Source: Paraburkholderia sp. BL23I1N1 (lineage in GTDB: Bacteria; Pseudomonadota; Gammaproteobacteria; Burkholderiales; Burkholderiaceae). From it: a stretch of DNA of 64,000 nt. The translations under genes and the position numbers were made by a program. The DNA lies in contig NZ_RAPV01000002.1 in assembly GCF_003610295.1 (NCBI RefSeq), forward strand, positions 124,001-188,000, given 5' to 3'. Below are positions 42,510 to 53,422 of the stretch, in pieces (position 1 is the stretch's first letter; the number at the start of each line of letters is the position of its first letter). The notes under the pieces are model-generated. The model was not told where the DNA came from and searched no databases. It saw only the letters and a list, made by a program, of their open reading frames with translations.

Positions 42510-43262
42510 ATGGAAATCGATTTGAACGCCGATCTCGGCGAAGGCTGCGGCTCTGACGAGGCCCTGCTCGACCTCGTCAGTTCTGCCAACATCGCGTGCG
42601 GCTGGCACGCGGGCGGCGCCAACGCCATGCGCGACTGCGTGCGATGGGCGGTGCAAAAAGGCGTGTCGATCGGCGCCCATCCAAGCTTTAACGATCCTGA
42701 GAATTTTGGCCGCAAGGAAATGGACCTGCCGGCCAACGAGATCTATGCGGGCGTGCTGTATCAGCTCGGCGCGTTGTCGGCGATCGCGCAGGCCGAAGGC
42801 GGGCGCATCGCGCACGTCAAGCCGCACGGCGCGCTCTACAACCAGGCCGCGCGCGACGCGAAGATCGCCGACGCGATCGTCTCGGCGGTCCATGATTTCG
42901 ACCCGTCGGTCGCGGTGTTCGCACTCGCCAATAGCGGACTCGTGACAGCCGCGCGCAAAGTGGGCCTGACCGCCGTCGAAGAGGTATTCGCCGACCGTGG
43001 CTATCGCGCCGACGGCTCGCTGGTGCCGCGCAGTGAGCCGGGCGCGCTGCTCGACGACGAAGACGAGGTGCTCGAGCGCACGCTCGCCATGGTGCGCGAG
43101 CGCCGCGTGCGGTCCGTCGACGGACACTGGGTGCCGCTCAATGCGCAAACCATCTGCCTGCACGGCGACGGCCCGCATGCGCTGGCGTTCGCACGGCGCA
43201 TCCGCGGCGCGCTACAGGAAGCGGGCATTGAAGTTCACGCGGCCGGCGCCGCGAGCGTCTGA
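42510..43262 (+). CDS. pxpA: 5-oxoprolinase subunit PxpA
   Basis: This 250-residue protein is of the LamB/YcsF family. It starts [20 protein letters not shown], then has [11 protein letters not shown] and [10 protein letters not shown], and later [10 protein letters not shown]. These histidine- and aspartate-bearing motifs form the hydrolase-like site. It completes the oxoprolinase. A terminator-like hairpin and then two membrane protein genes follow. Confidence 0.96.
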   Translation: MEIDLNADLGEGCGSDEALLDLVSSANIACGWHAGGANAMRDCVRWAVQKGVSIGAHPSFNDPENFGRKEMDLPANEIYAGVLYQLGALSAIAQAEGGRIAHVKPHGALYNQAARDAKIADAIVSAVHDFDPSVAVFALANSGLVTAARKVGLTAVEEVFADRGYRADGSLVPRSEPGALLDDEDEVLERTLAMVRERRVRSVDGHWVPLNAQTICLHGDGPHALAFARRIRGALQEAGIEVHAAGAASV

Positions 43263-43325
43263 TCCCCGCGTCGACCCACGCGAACCGGACAGCGCGATTC
43301 AACCGCTACCGAACCCCAACCCCGA

Positions 43326-43350
43326 ACGCCCCGCTCCAAGCGGGGCGTTT
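43326..43350 (+). terminator. Hairpin after pxpA
   Basis: Arms ACGCCCCGCT (43326-43335) and AGCGGGGCGT (43339-43348) with a three-base loop, followed by only a short T-run (TTT). It may partly separate pxpBCA from the downstream membrane protein genes. Confidence 0.55.
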
Positions 43351-43400
43351 GCCAGGTGCAGGACGTTTTGCAGTATCCGCTGTGGAACAGCAGTCAAGCA

Positions 43401-43425
43401 GCAGGTGCAGGTGCAGATGCAGGTG
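43401..43425 (+). repeat. Short GCAGGT-type tandem repeat
   Basis: Four imperfect 6-bp units (GCAGGT, GCAGGT, GCAGAT, GCAGGT) lie in the leader of the DUF969 gene. Such repeats can vary in number by slippage. Confidence 0.6.
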
Positions 43426-43542
43426 TAGTCGAAGCAACGCGGCCAGCAAGAGCCGTGACAGCAAGACGGCGCGGGGTCCCCCAGCGCCGGCCCACGTTAG
43501 CCGCCACAAGCGGCGAGGTTGAAACCCTGTTTGGAGATCCAG

Positions 43543-44292
43543 ATGCAGACAACCGTCAGTCTATGGCCGCTTATTGGCGTGGCCGTTATCATCGTTGGCT
43601 TTTTATTACGGTTCAATCCGATGTTGATCGTGGCGGCAGCCGCGATCATCACGGGTTTCGCGGCGCACTTCCCGCCTGAAAAAATCCTCGCCGAAATCGG
43701 CACCGGCTTTATCAAGACCCGCAATATTCCGCTGATCATTCTGCTGCCGCTGGCCGTGATCGGCCTGCTGGAACGGCATGGCCTGCGTGAGCGCGCCCAG
43801 GCGTGGATCGGCGGTATCAAGGCCGCGACCGCGGGACGTTTGCTGATCGTCTACCTGCTGGTGCGCGAGCTGACCGCGGCGGTCGGCCTGACCGGTCTTG
43901 GTGGCCATCCGCAGATGGTGCGTCCGTTGATCGCACCGATGGCCGAAGGCGCGACGGAAACGCGCTTCGGCAAGATCAGCGACGCGGTTCGCTTCAAGCT
44001 GCGCGCCTTCTCCGCGGCAACCGACAACGTCGGCCTGTTCTTCGGTGAAGACATCTTCGTCGCGTTCGGCGCGATTGTGCTGATGACAACCTTCCTGAAG
44101 GAAGCCGGTATCGTCGTCGAGCCGATTCACGTGGCCGTTTGGGGTATCCCGACCGCGATCTGCGCGTTCATCATTCACGGCTTCCGCCTCTATATGCTCG
44201 ACCGCAGGCTCGAACGCGAATTGCGCGGCAATGCCGCAGCGAACACCGCCGCCGTTTCGCCGACGCAACCCGCCGCAGGAGACAAAGCATGA
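43543..44292 (+). CDS. DUF969 membrane protein, putative oxoproline transport
   Basis: This 249-residue protein has about six membrane segments. The family signature is VAVIGLL-like LAVIGLLERHGLRERAQ and then AAVGLTGLGGHPQMVRPLI. GGAG sits upstream of ATG 43543. DUF969 and DUF979 proteins occur together, usually beside pxpABC, so a two-part transporter for 5-oxoproline is a reasonable inference, not established. It overlaps the next gene by ATGA. Confidence 0.88.
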   Translation: MQTTVSLWPLIGVAVIIVGFLLRFNPMLIVAAAAIITGFAAHFPPEKILAEIGTGFIKTRNIPLIILLPLAVIGLLERHGLRERAQAWIGGIKAATAGRLLIVYLLVRELTAAVGLTGLGGHPQMVRPLIAPMAEGATETRFGKISDAVRFKLRAFSAATDNVGLFFGEDIFVAFGAIVLMTTFLKEAGIVVEPIHVAVWGIPTAICAFIIHGFRLYMLDRRLERELRGNAAANTAAVSPTQPAAGDKA

Positions 44293-45245
44293 CGCTCACG
44301 ATTACCTATCTGTTCTGGCTGCTGGGCGTGGTGCTGCTGGTTGTCGGCGGCATGATCGTCACGGACAAGGAGCACCCGCGCCGCTTCACCGCCGGTGGTT
44401 TCTGGATTCTCTATGCACTGATCTTCCTGATCGGCGACAAGCTGCCGCCCTCGGTGGTTGGCGTGCTGGTGATCGTGATGGCGCTGATTGCGGGTTTCGG
44501 CGGCGTGACCGCGGCCAAGCCGAAGCTGCTGTCACTCGACGCGCGCAAGGCTAGCGCCACACGGCTCGGCAACAAGCTGTTCGTGCCCGCGCTGACGATT
44601 CCGGTTGTGACCGTGCTCATTACGCTATCGGCCAGCCATCTGATCTTCGGCGGCATGCCGCTGATCGAGAAGGCCAACGTCACGCTGATCGGCTTCGGCA
44701 TTGGCTGCGTGATCGCACTTGCGATTGCCTGCGTGCTGACGCGCGACACGGTCGGACAGTCGATGAAAGAGGCGCGCCGCCTCGTCGATGCGTTGTCATG
44801 GGCCGCGGTACTGCCGCAGATGCTCGGCATGCTCGGCCTCGTGTTTTCGGACACAGGCGTCGGCAAGGCGGTCGCCCACGTCACCACGGCCTACATCAGC
44901 CTCGACTACCGGTTTGTCGCAGTGGCCGTATACTGCATCGGCATGGCGCTTTTTACAATGGTGATGGGCAACGGCTTCGCCGCATTTCCGGTGATGACCG
45001 GCGGCGTCGGCGTGCCGATTCTGGTCGGCGTGTTTCACGGCAACCCAGCGGTGATGGTTGCGATCGGCATGTTCTCGGGCTACTGCGGCACGCTGATGAC
45101 GCCGATGGCCGCGAACTTCAACATGGTGCCGGCGGCGCTGCTGGAATTGCCGGATAAGAACGCAGTCATCAAAGTGCAGGTGCCCACCGCACTGACCTTG
45201 CTGGTCGTGAATATTTTCCTGCTGAATTTCCTGATGTTCTTGTAG
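44289..45245 (+). CDS. DUF979 membrane protein, partner of DUF969
   Basis: This 318-residue protein has roughly nine membrane segments; conserved stretches include VMGNGFAAFPVMTGGVGVPI and GYCGTLMTPMAANFNMVPAA. Polar residues within these helices could line a substrate path. It is coupled to the DUF969 gene by a four-base overlap. No terminator was seen after it. Confidence 0.88.
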   Translation: MTLTITYLFWLLGVVLLVVGGMIVTDKEHPRRFTAGGFWILYALIFLIGDKLPPSVVGVLVIVMALIAGFGGVTAAKPKLLSLDARKASATRLGNKLFVPALTIPVVTVLITLSASHLIFGGMPLIEKANVTLIGFGIGCVIALAIACVLTRDTVGQSMKEARRLVDALSWAAVLPQMLGMLGLVFSDTGVGKAVAHVTTAYISLDYRFVAVAVYCIGMALFTMVMGNGFAAFPVMTGGVGVPILVGVFHGNPAVMVAIGMFSGYCGTLMTPMAANFNMVPAALLELPDKNAVIKVQVPTALTLLVVNIFLLNFLMFL

Positions 45246-45507
45246 GAATTTTGGCTCACCGCTTCGGCTTACATTGACGAACCAGGCGTTTGAATGTGTG
45301 GGCTGGAGCGGCGATTCGCGCCGATGTGAATCGATGGGCTGGATTCAGACGAGCGAGGCAGACGGCTCAACCCGGACCAAAATGAAATAGCCAATTTAAG
45401 ATGCGTCCGATCGTCAGCAAAACGGCTGGAACATAAGCTGGTGGATGGTTTCCCATCCACACGCGCCGGCGCGCAGCGCGCCGCCAGCGCCTTCCAGCAG
45501 GTCCCTC

Positions 45508-47313
45508 ATGGAACATCAATCCCACCCTGACGCCGCAAACACCGGCACGCCGCCCTCCGCTTACCTCACCTCGCTGATTGAGGCCGCACTCGAAGCACAC
45601 CAGGCCGGCCACCTCGATGCCGCCGAGCCGTTCTGCCGCGAAGCCCTCGCGCTTGATCCCGCGTATGCCAAAGCGCTGCATTACTTCGGCGTGCTGCAAC
45701 ATCAGCGCGGCGACCATGGTTTCGCCGCCGAGTTGATGAGCGAATCGCTCAAACTCGATCGCACCGACGCCGCCCGCTGGAGCAATCGCGGCCTCGTCGC
45801 CGCCGCCCTCGGCCATCCCGGCGAGGCGATGATCTGCTACGACCAGGCGTTGCAGTTACAGCCGGATTTCGCCGACGCGCGCAACAACTTCGGCGTCGCG
45901 CTACAAGCGCAAGGCGCGCTCGAAGAGGCGATCGGGCAATACCAACTGGCTTTGACGGCGAATCCGTCGATGGCCGATACGTATCTGAATCTCGGCACCG
46001 CGCTGAGCAAGCTTGGTCGCTACCACGAGGCACTGGGCTGCTATCGACAGGCGCTGTCGCTCGATCCGCAATCGGCGGAGGCGCACTTCAACGCGGGTAA
46101 TGCGCACAACGCACAGGGCGATCACGTGGCGGCCATCGCCAGTTTCGAACAGGCACTGGCACTGCGCGGCGACTATGCCGAGGCGCACATCAACCTGGGC
46201 AGCCTGATCGGTAAGCGCGGAGACTACGCGGGTGCCGAATCGAAGTATCGGCAGGCCGTCGCACTCACGCCGAACCCCACGAATCTGGTTTGCCTCGGTG
46301 GATCGCTCGGCGCCCAAGGCCGTCTGGACGAAGAGGAAGGTTTCTATCGCCAGGCGCTTACGCTCGATGCCAACTACGCGGACGCGCATCAAAACCTCGC
46401 GTGGCTGTTGCTCAAGCGCGGGGATTACAAACAGGGCTGGGCAGAATTTGCGAAGCGCTGGCGCAGGAACGATTACGAGGCGATCGCCGTGCCGGACGTT
46501 GCCGAGTGGCATGGCGAGCCGCTCGACGGGCGCCGACTGTTGCTGATCGGCGAACAGGGTTTCGGCGATCACTTCCAGTTTCTGCGCTAAGCACGCGTGC
46601 TCGAGCAGCTTGGCGCCACGGTCGATATCTGTGTGCGCGAGCCGCTGCTCCCGCTGGTCGGGCGCATTCCGGGCGTGCATCGCGCGTTCGGTGGCACGCC
46701 AGACGGTCAGTACGATTTCTGGGTGCCGATGATGAGCGTGCCCTCGTGCGTCGGCACCGAGCTGCCGACCATTCCCGCGGAGGTGCCGTATATGTTCGCG
46801 GACAAGGCAAAGATCAAAAAATGGCGCAGGCGGGTGGACGCAGCCGGCAAAGGAAAACGCAAAGTGGGCCTGGTCTGGTCCGGCAGTCCGACGTTTGGCA
46901 ATGACCGTTATCGCTCGATGACATTGGCCGACTTGAGCATGCTAGGCGAGTTGAAAGACGTCGCATGGTACGCACTGCAAAAGGGCCTGGCGCACGATCA
47001 GTTGGCTGATGCGCCCGAAGCTTTCCGCGCCCACGATTTCACCGCCGATCTGCACAACTTCGACGACACGGCCGCGCTCATCATGAATCTTGATCTCGTG
47101 ATTGCCGTGGACACCGGCGTGGCGCACCTGGCTGCCGCGCTGGGCAAGCCGGTGTGGGTCCTGCTGCCCGCGAACTCCGACTGGCGCTGGCTCGAAGCGC
47201 GCAGCGATTCGCCATGGTATCCGTCGATGAAATTGTTCCGGCAAGCGGCGTTGGGCGATTGGGCGCCGGTGGTCAACCGTGTGTCGGACGAACTACGCGA
47301 CGGCAGTCTATAA
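45508..47313 (+). pseudogene. TPR-glycosyltransferase gene interrupted by one in-frame stop
   Basis: From ATG 45508 a frame of 360 codons encodes nine or more tetratricopeptide repeats (repeating the pattern A...A.GD...A...Y..AL.L.P). It stops at TAA 46588-46590 after GDHFQFLR. The same reading frame then continues to 47313 with ARVLEQLGATVDICVREPL, a glycosyltransferase-like domain of the ADP-heptose/SPINDLY-related type, including VIAVDTGVAHLAAALGKPV. Full-length relatives have FLRY at this point, so a single TAC-to-TAA change explains the break. The two halves might still be made as separate proteins, with a GTG or later start for the second. Whether this is a real mutation or a sequencing error needs checking. 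Confidence 0.85.
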
Positions 47314-47399
47314 AGTCTTCGCTGCGCAGATTTCAGGCGATCTTGCGCAGCGCCTTTTCAACCCGTTCATGCGCAGACAGAACGCCACCGCGCCGCGCG

Positions 47400-47657
47400 T
47401 TAAGAACGACGACGCTGCTGCGCCAGCATGTAGGCGCGCAACAATTTGTTGATGCGCGTCTGATAGCCCGCCCCCTGCCCTTTGAACCACTCCAGCACGT
47501 CCGCATCCAGGCGCATCGTTACAGCCTGCTTCGGCGGAACGTGCAGCTCAGCCCGGTCAAAAAAGTCGTCGCCCAATTCCGGCACATCGCTCGTGTCGAT
47601 TTGCGCGTCGCCTGCCTTTGCAAGCCGCTTCCAGTCGGTTCCTGATGTTTTACCCAT
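47400..47657 (-). CDS. brnA: BrnA-type antitoxin
   Basis: This 85-residue protein has an acidic N-terminal part (DTSDVPELGDDFFDRAEL) that would wrap the toxin, and a ribbon-helix-helix end (AVTMRLDADVLEWFKGQG, then YQTRINKLLRAYM). These match the BrnA family. The start at ATG 47657, with GAGG upstream, gives normal length; ATG 47696 is an alternative. It lies behind brnT, the order known for this system. BrnA neutralises BrnT and represses the shared promoter. Confidence 0.9.
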   Translation of the reverse strand: MGKTSGTDWKRLAKAGDAQIDTSDVPELGDDFFDRAELHVPPKQAVTMRLDADVLEWFKGQGAGYQTRINKLLRAYMLAQQRRRS

Positions 47658-47708
47658 AATTTCGCCTCTGCTCGTTTTCAGCCATTCCAACGCCACCCAC
47701 GGTGCCAG

Positions 47709-47987
47709 TCAATTCCAGACGCTGTACTTGTAGCGTTTCACCTCATGCCTTGTCGCCTTGCGGGCCGAAATGATACGGATCACATCCGCACTGCGTTCAA
47801 CGTACACCACCACGCCTACGATGGCGGCCATCCAGCCTAACGCGACCCAGCGATCTTCACCGTAGTCTTCCCGCTGATCTATCGCCGTCAGCACCGGATG
47901 ATCGAACACGTCGACGGCATCTCCAAAGTCGATGCCATGCTTACGAATGTTGATTTGATTCTTGACTCCGTCCCATTCAAACCGCAC
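47709..47987 (-). CDS. brnT: BrnT-type ribonuclease toxin
   Basis: This 92-residue protein starts MRFEWDGVKNQINIRKHGID, the BrnT signature, and ends with IRIISARKATRHEVKRY. The Lys/His/Glu/Arg residues in these stretches form the RelE-like active site. It is a stress-activated RNase held in check by BrnA from the next gene downstream. Length is normal, so the pair is probably functional. Confidence 0.92.
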   Translation of the reverse strand: MRFEWDGVKNQINIRKHGIDFGDAVDVFDHPVLTAIDQREDYGEDRWVALGWMAAIVGVVVYVERSADVIRIISARKATRHEVKRYKYSVWN

Positions 47988-47995
47988 TCAGCACC

Positions 47996-48022
47996 TGTAT
48001 TGACGTCTGTACATACATCATA
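47996..48022 (-). promoter_or_regulatory. brnTA promoter and operator
   Basis: On the minus strand a -10 TATGAT (48017-48022) is followed by the inverted repeat TGTAT...ATACA (47996-48000 and 48013-48017), which would overlie the transcription start. It fits autorepression by the BrnT-BrnA complex. Confidence 0.55.
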
Positions 48023-48188
48023 GCACGCATGGGTAGCTATGTCCGCGTGAGCCGCGAGCAGTTTGCGGCGCACGTCGGCATCGGACTGGTTGTTCAAATA
48101 CCGGTTCCTATTCTGGCCGGACGGCCTACCCCGGTTCGGACTGTAGCCGGACACTCTGTGCATGTCTCGCGCAAGGCTGGGACGAATC

Positions 48189-49332
48189 TCACCCCGCATC
48201 CACCACGAACCCGTGCTGCCGCAATAGCTGCAGCACACCCTTGCGGCCGCCCAGATGCAATGCGCCGATCGCCACGAACACCGGCTTGTTCGGCCCGGCG
48301 ATCAGCAGCATCCGCGACACGAAGCGGCGGTTGCGCTCGTACACGATCCGGTTGTCGATCGAACCGGAGATACGCTTGTCGCGCGCCAGTTTTTCGGACT
48401 TCGCAGTTTGCCAGGCCGCGATCGCATCGGCATCCCCCACTCGCCACAGCCGATGCAGCGTCTTCACATCGTCGACGTTTTCCGCAGGCGTCTGCACCAG
48501 GTCTTGTGCGAGCATTTCGCGTTGCTGCGCGAGCGTGAGTCCGGTGAACGCGCGCATCTGCTGAGGCAAGGTCTCGAGACCAACGATCTTGCCGCGTGTC
48601 CTGATGTACACGTTCTGCAATTGCGCTTCCGTGCCGTACTCGGTCTGCAAGCCGGCACTCAACGAATCGTAGGTTTCGACCACGAGAGACGCGAGCCACG
48701 GCCGCATCTTCTTGATCTCATCCAGCGCCGCGGGATTGCCACGCAGGCGTAAAGCCAGCTTGTGCCACAGCGGTTCCGGCAGCAGGCCCGGCAGACAGTC
48801 GCGCCGGCATACGCCGTACTTCGACACGTCGTCTTGCGAGACCAGCAATTCGTCGGGCGAGAGTTCGAGCGCCAGCGTCGGCGATGCCGCCAGTGCGCCG
48901 AGGACCGGCGCGCGGAAGGGTTGCCCGGGCGGATAGTCGGCGGGGTCTCCCACGTGCAGCGTGCCGAGCACATAGATGGTCGTGGTGCCGCGTGTCGCGA
49001 CGTAGAACGGCATGCGCGCCGGTTGCATACGCACCGGGCCGCTCGCCGTGGTGCCCGGCGTGGCGGGCGGCGGATTGAAGCCCGGCAGGGTGGCGCGTGG
49101 CGGCGCCGGCAGATTGGGCACTGGCAGCGCCGGCCGCCCCGCCTGAGCGGGCGTATTGGCGGCCGCCCCGGCGGCCTGCGCGACGCCGATCGGCCCCGCG
49201 CCCGGATGAAAAACAGAACAAACGCCGAGGAGCACGGCACCGGTCAGTGCGCGCGCTCCCCAGCGCCGCGCAAAAGCAGCGTGGCAGCCGCCATCACGCG
49301 AGCGGCGCGTAAGACGACGCGCCGCCACTGCA

Positions 49333-49340
<8 letters not shown>
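48189..49340 (-). CDS. TraB/GumN family protein
   Basis: This protein of about 383 residues has an N-terminal hydrophobic segment, a Pro/Ala-rich linker of about 60 residues, and a TraB/PrgY/GumN domain. The latter is seen as IYVLGTLHVGDP and, near the end, FVAIGALHLGGRKGVLQLL, the paired GxxH motifs typical of this metal-dependent protease-like fold. Many such proteins are predicted to be exported. ATG 49340 overlaps the end of dppF by eight bases; a start at 49397 is also open. It is the last gene of the transporter operon. Its role there is unknown. Confidence 0.85.
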
Positions 49341-50348
<1,008 letters not shown>

Positions 50349-50352
<4 letters not shown>

Positions 50353-51353
50353 CGTGCGCCTCCATGGGTGTGAACGTTGGCGTCGCCGCTCAGGTTCAGG
50401 GGTTTGATGCAGCGCACGCGCGCCACTTCAGCGTGGTCCTGCATCTGCGCCAGTGCGGGGCGCGCCTTCATGCAGTCGTCGACCACGTACTTGCAGCGCG
50501 GTGCGAAGAGACAGCCTTTGGGACGGTCGTCGCGACCCGGCACCATGCCCGGCAGCGCGGCGAGCCGCACCGCGCCGACATTGTGCTCGGGAATCGCCGC
50601 CAGCAACGCTTCCGTATACGGATGATGCGGCGCCGCGAAGATATCCGGAACGCGGTTGGTTTCGATCACTTCGCCAGCGTACATGACCGCGACGCGCTGC
50701 GCGACCTCGGACACCACGGCCAGATCGTGCGAGATCAGCACGAGCGCCATGCCGCGTTCCTTCTGCAGCTTGATCAGCAGCTCCATGATCTGCGCCTGAA
50801 TCGTCACGTCGAGCGCGGTGGTCGGCTCGTCGGCGATCAGCAGCTTCGGGTTGCAAGCGATCGCCATGGCGATCATCACGCGCTGGTTCATGCCGCCCGA
50901 CATCTGATGCGGGAACGAGCCGATGCGGCCTTTAGGGTCCGGAATGCCGACCTGGTCGAGCAACTCCAGCGTGCGTTTGTCCAACGCGCTGCCGCGCAAG
51001 CCCTCGTGCAGCTTCAGCACTTCCTTGATCTGATAGCCGACCGTGTAGCTCGGATTCAGACTGGTGAGCGCGTCCTGGAACACCATCGCGATGTCTTTGC
51101 CGATGATCTTGCGGCGCTCTCTTGCCGATGCCTTCAGCAAATTCTTGCCGTTGAAGGTGACTTCATCCGCGGTGACTTTGCCTGGCGCGTCGATCAGGCC
51201 CATCAGCGCCATCATCGTCACGCTCTTGCCCGAACCCGATTCGCCGACCACGCCGATTACTTCGCCCGGCGCCACGTCGAGGTTGATCCGATCGACAGCG
51301 GGCAGGCCGTTGAAGTCCACCGCGAGATTGCGGATGGTCAATAACTTATCCAT
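50349..51353 (-). CDS. dppD: Dipeptide ABC transporter ATPase DppD
   Basis: This 334-residue ATPase has Walker [14 protein letters not shown], the signature [14 protein letters not shown], Walker [15 protein letters not shown], and a cysteine-bearing C-terminus ([14 protein letters not shown]). It is the companion of DppF. Its start is one base from the dppC stop, so the operon is tightly packed. Confidence 0.96.
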
Positions 51354-51354
51354 A

Positions 51355-52272
51355 TCAGGCCATCCGTTTCAGTTTGGGATCGAGTGCGTCGCGCAGCCCG
51401 TCGCCGAGCAGATTGATCGCGAGCACCGAGATCAGGATGGAGAGGCCCGGCATCGTGACGATCCACCATGCACTGTCGATATAGTCGCGCGCCGAGGCCA
51501 GCATCGCGCCCCACTCCGCCGACGGCGGTTGCACGCCGAGACCGAGGAAGCCGAGCGCCGCGGCGTCGAGAATCGCCGACGAAAAGCCCAGCGTAGCCTG
51601 CACGATCAACGGTGCGGTGCAGTTCGGCAGCACTTGCGAGAACATCAGGCGCAGCGTGCTCGCGCCGGCAACACGCGAAGCCGTCACATACTCTTTCTGC
51701 AATTCGCCTTGCGCCGAAGCACGCGTCAAACGCACATAGCCCGGCAACGCGACGATCGCAATCGCCAGCATCGTGTTGACGAGACCCGGACCGATGATCG
51801 CGACCACCGCGACTGCGAGCAGCAGCGAGGGCAAGGCGAGCAGCACGTCCATGATGCGCATGATCGGCGTATCGGCCCACTTCTCGAAGAATGCCGCGAT
51901 CAGACCGAGCACGATGCCCGGAATCAGCGCCAGCACCACCGAAACGAAGCCGATCCAGAACGACAACCGCGCGCCGTACATCAGACGCGAGAGGATGTCG
52001 CGGCCCGCTTCGTCGGTGCCGAGAATGAACTTCCAGTTGCCGCCGTCGAGCCATGCGGGCGGGATCTTGACGGAGTCGCGATACTGCTCGATCGGGCTAT
52101 GTGGCGCGATCAACGGCGCGAAGATCGCGATGAAGATCAACACCAGCACGACCATGCCGGCGCCGACCGCGCCACGATTGCGCGAGAAATTCGCCCAGAA
52201 TTCGCGAGCGGCTATTGCGCGGCCACTAGGTGGCGTGACCGCGGTGGGGACTGTGTTTTGAATGTCTGCCAT
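51355..52272 (-). CDS. dppC: Dipeptide ABC transporter permease DppC
   Basis: This 305-residue inner-membrane protein has six predicted helices. The first ([20 protein letters not shown]) is followed by the typical HPLGTDE-like [18 protein letters not shown]. The EAA loop ([20 protein letters not shown]) contacts the ATPases. Seven bases separate it from dppB. Confidence 0.95.
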   Translation of the reverse strand: MADIQNTVPTAVTPPSGRAIAAREFWANFSRNRGAVGAGMVVLVLIFIAIFAPLIAPHSPIEQYRDSVKIPPAWLDGGNWKFILGTDEAGRDILSRLMYGARLSFWIGFVSVVLALIPGIVLGLIAAFFEKWADTPIMRIMDVLLALPSLLLAVAVVAIIGPGLVNTMLAIAIVALPGYVRLTRASAQGELQKEYVTASRVAGASTLRLMFSQVLPNCTAPLIVQATLGFSSAILDAAALGFLGLGVQPPSAEWGAMLASARDYIDSAWWIVTMPGLSILISVLAINLLGDGLRDALDPKLKRMA

Positions 52273-52279
52273 GGTCGTG

Positions 52280-53290
52280 TTACCTCGTATGGCGAATGCG
52301 CGGGTTCAACACGCCGTACAGCAAATCGACGATGAGGTTCACAACGATCACCAGCGTAGCGATCATCAGGATACCGCCCTGCACCACCGGATAATCGCGT
52401 CGGCCGATCGCGTCGATCAGCCACTTGCCGATACCCGGCCACGAAAACAGCGTCTCGGTGAGCACCGCGCCGGCGAGCAGCGTGCCGACCTGCAAGCCGA
52501 TCACGGTCACGACCGGAATCAGCGCATTACGCAATGCATGCACAACAATCACGCGGCCAGGCGACAAGCCCTTCGCACGCGCAGTGCGGATGTAATCCTC
52601 GCGCAACACTTCGAGCATCGACGAGCGCGTCATACGCGCGACGACCGCCAGCGGAATCGTGCCGAGCACAATGGCCGGCAGGATCAGATGGCTGAGCGCG
52701 GATTTGAACGCGCCTTCGTCGGTGGACATCATCGCGTCGATCAGCATGAAGCCGGTCACGTGCGGAATGTCGTATTCGACCGCGATGCGGCCCGACACCG
52801 GCGTCCAGCCGAGCTTCACGGAAAACACCATGATGAGGATCAAGCCCCACCAGAAGATCGGCATCGAGTAGCCGGTCAGCGCCGTGCCCATCACGCCGTG
52901 ATCGACCACCGTGCCACGCCTCAAGGCCGCGAACACGCCCGCCGGAAGGCCGACGATCAACGCGAACATCATGGCGCAGAACGACAGTTCAACGGTAGCG
53001 GGGAAGCGTGCAAGGAATTCGCCCATCACGCTGGTATTGGTGATGATCGAGGTGCCGAGGTCGCCGTGCGCGGCGCGTCCAATGTAGTGGACATATTGCA
53101 TCGGCAGAGATTCGTCGAGCCCGAGGCGATGCATCGCGGCGGCATGCATGGCGGGATCGACGCCGCGCTCGCCCATCATCACTTCGATGGGGTCGCCCGG
53201 TATCAGGTGAATCAGCGCAAACGCGAGGATCGTGATGCCGATAAACGTCGGTATCACCATGCCGATGCGGCGCAAAACAAAGCGGAACAT
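52280..53290 (-). CDS. dppB: Dipeptide ABC transporter permease DppB
   Basis: This 336-residue inner-membrane protein begins MFRFVLRRIGMVIPTFIGIT, as DppB proteins do, with the conserved IPGDPIEVMMG. The EAA loop reads DYIRTARAKGLSPGRVIVVH. With DppC it forms the channel. The binding-protein genes lie upstream. Confidence 0.95.
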   Translation of the reverse strand: MFRFVLRRIGMVIPTFIGITILAFALIHLIPGDPIEVMMGERGVDPAMHAAAMHRLGLDESLPMQYVHYIGRAAHGDLGTSIITNTSVMGEFLARFPATVELSFCAMMFALIVGLPAGVFAALRRGTVVDHGVMGTALTGYSMPIFWWGLILIMVFSVKLGWTPVSGRIAVEYDIPHVTGFMLIDAMMSTDEGAFKSALSHLILPAIVLGTIPLAVVARMTRSSMLEVLREDYIRTARAKGLSPGRVIVVHALRNALIPVVTVIGLQVGTLLAGAVLTETLFSWPGIGKWLIDAIGRRDYPVVQGGILMIATLVIVVNLIVDLLYGVLNPRIRHTR

Positions 53291-53422
53291 GGTTCGTCCC
53301 TATGGTCTTGATGAAGAAAAAACGCAACCGGCGACGAGGGCTTGTGACCCCGGCCGCCGGACCATTTCGACCAGTTTTCTAACCGTGCGAAAAGCTACTG
53401 CGTAAGCTTGACTGTATTACTT

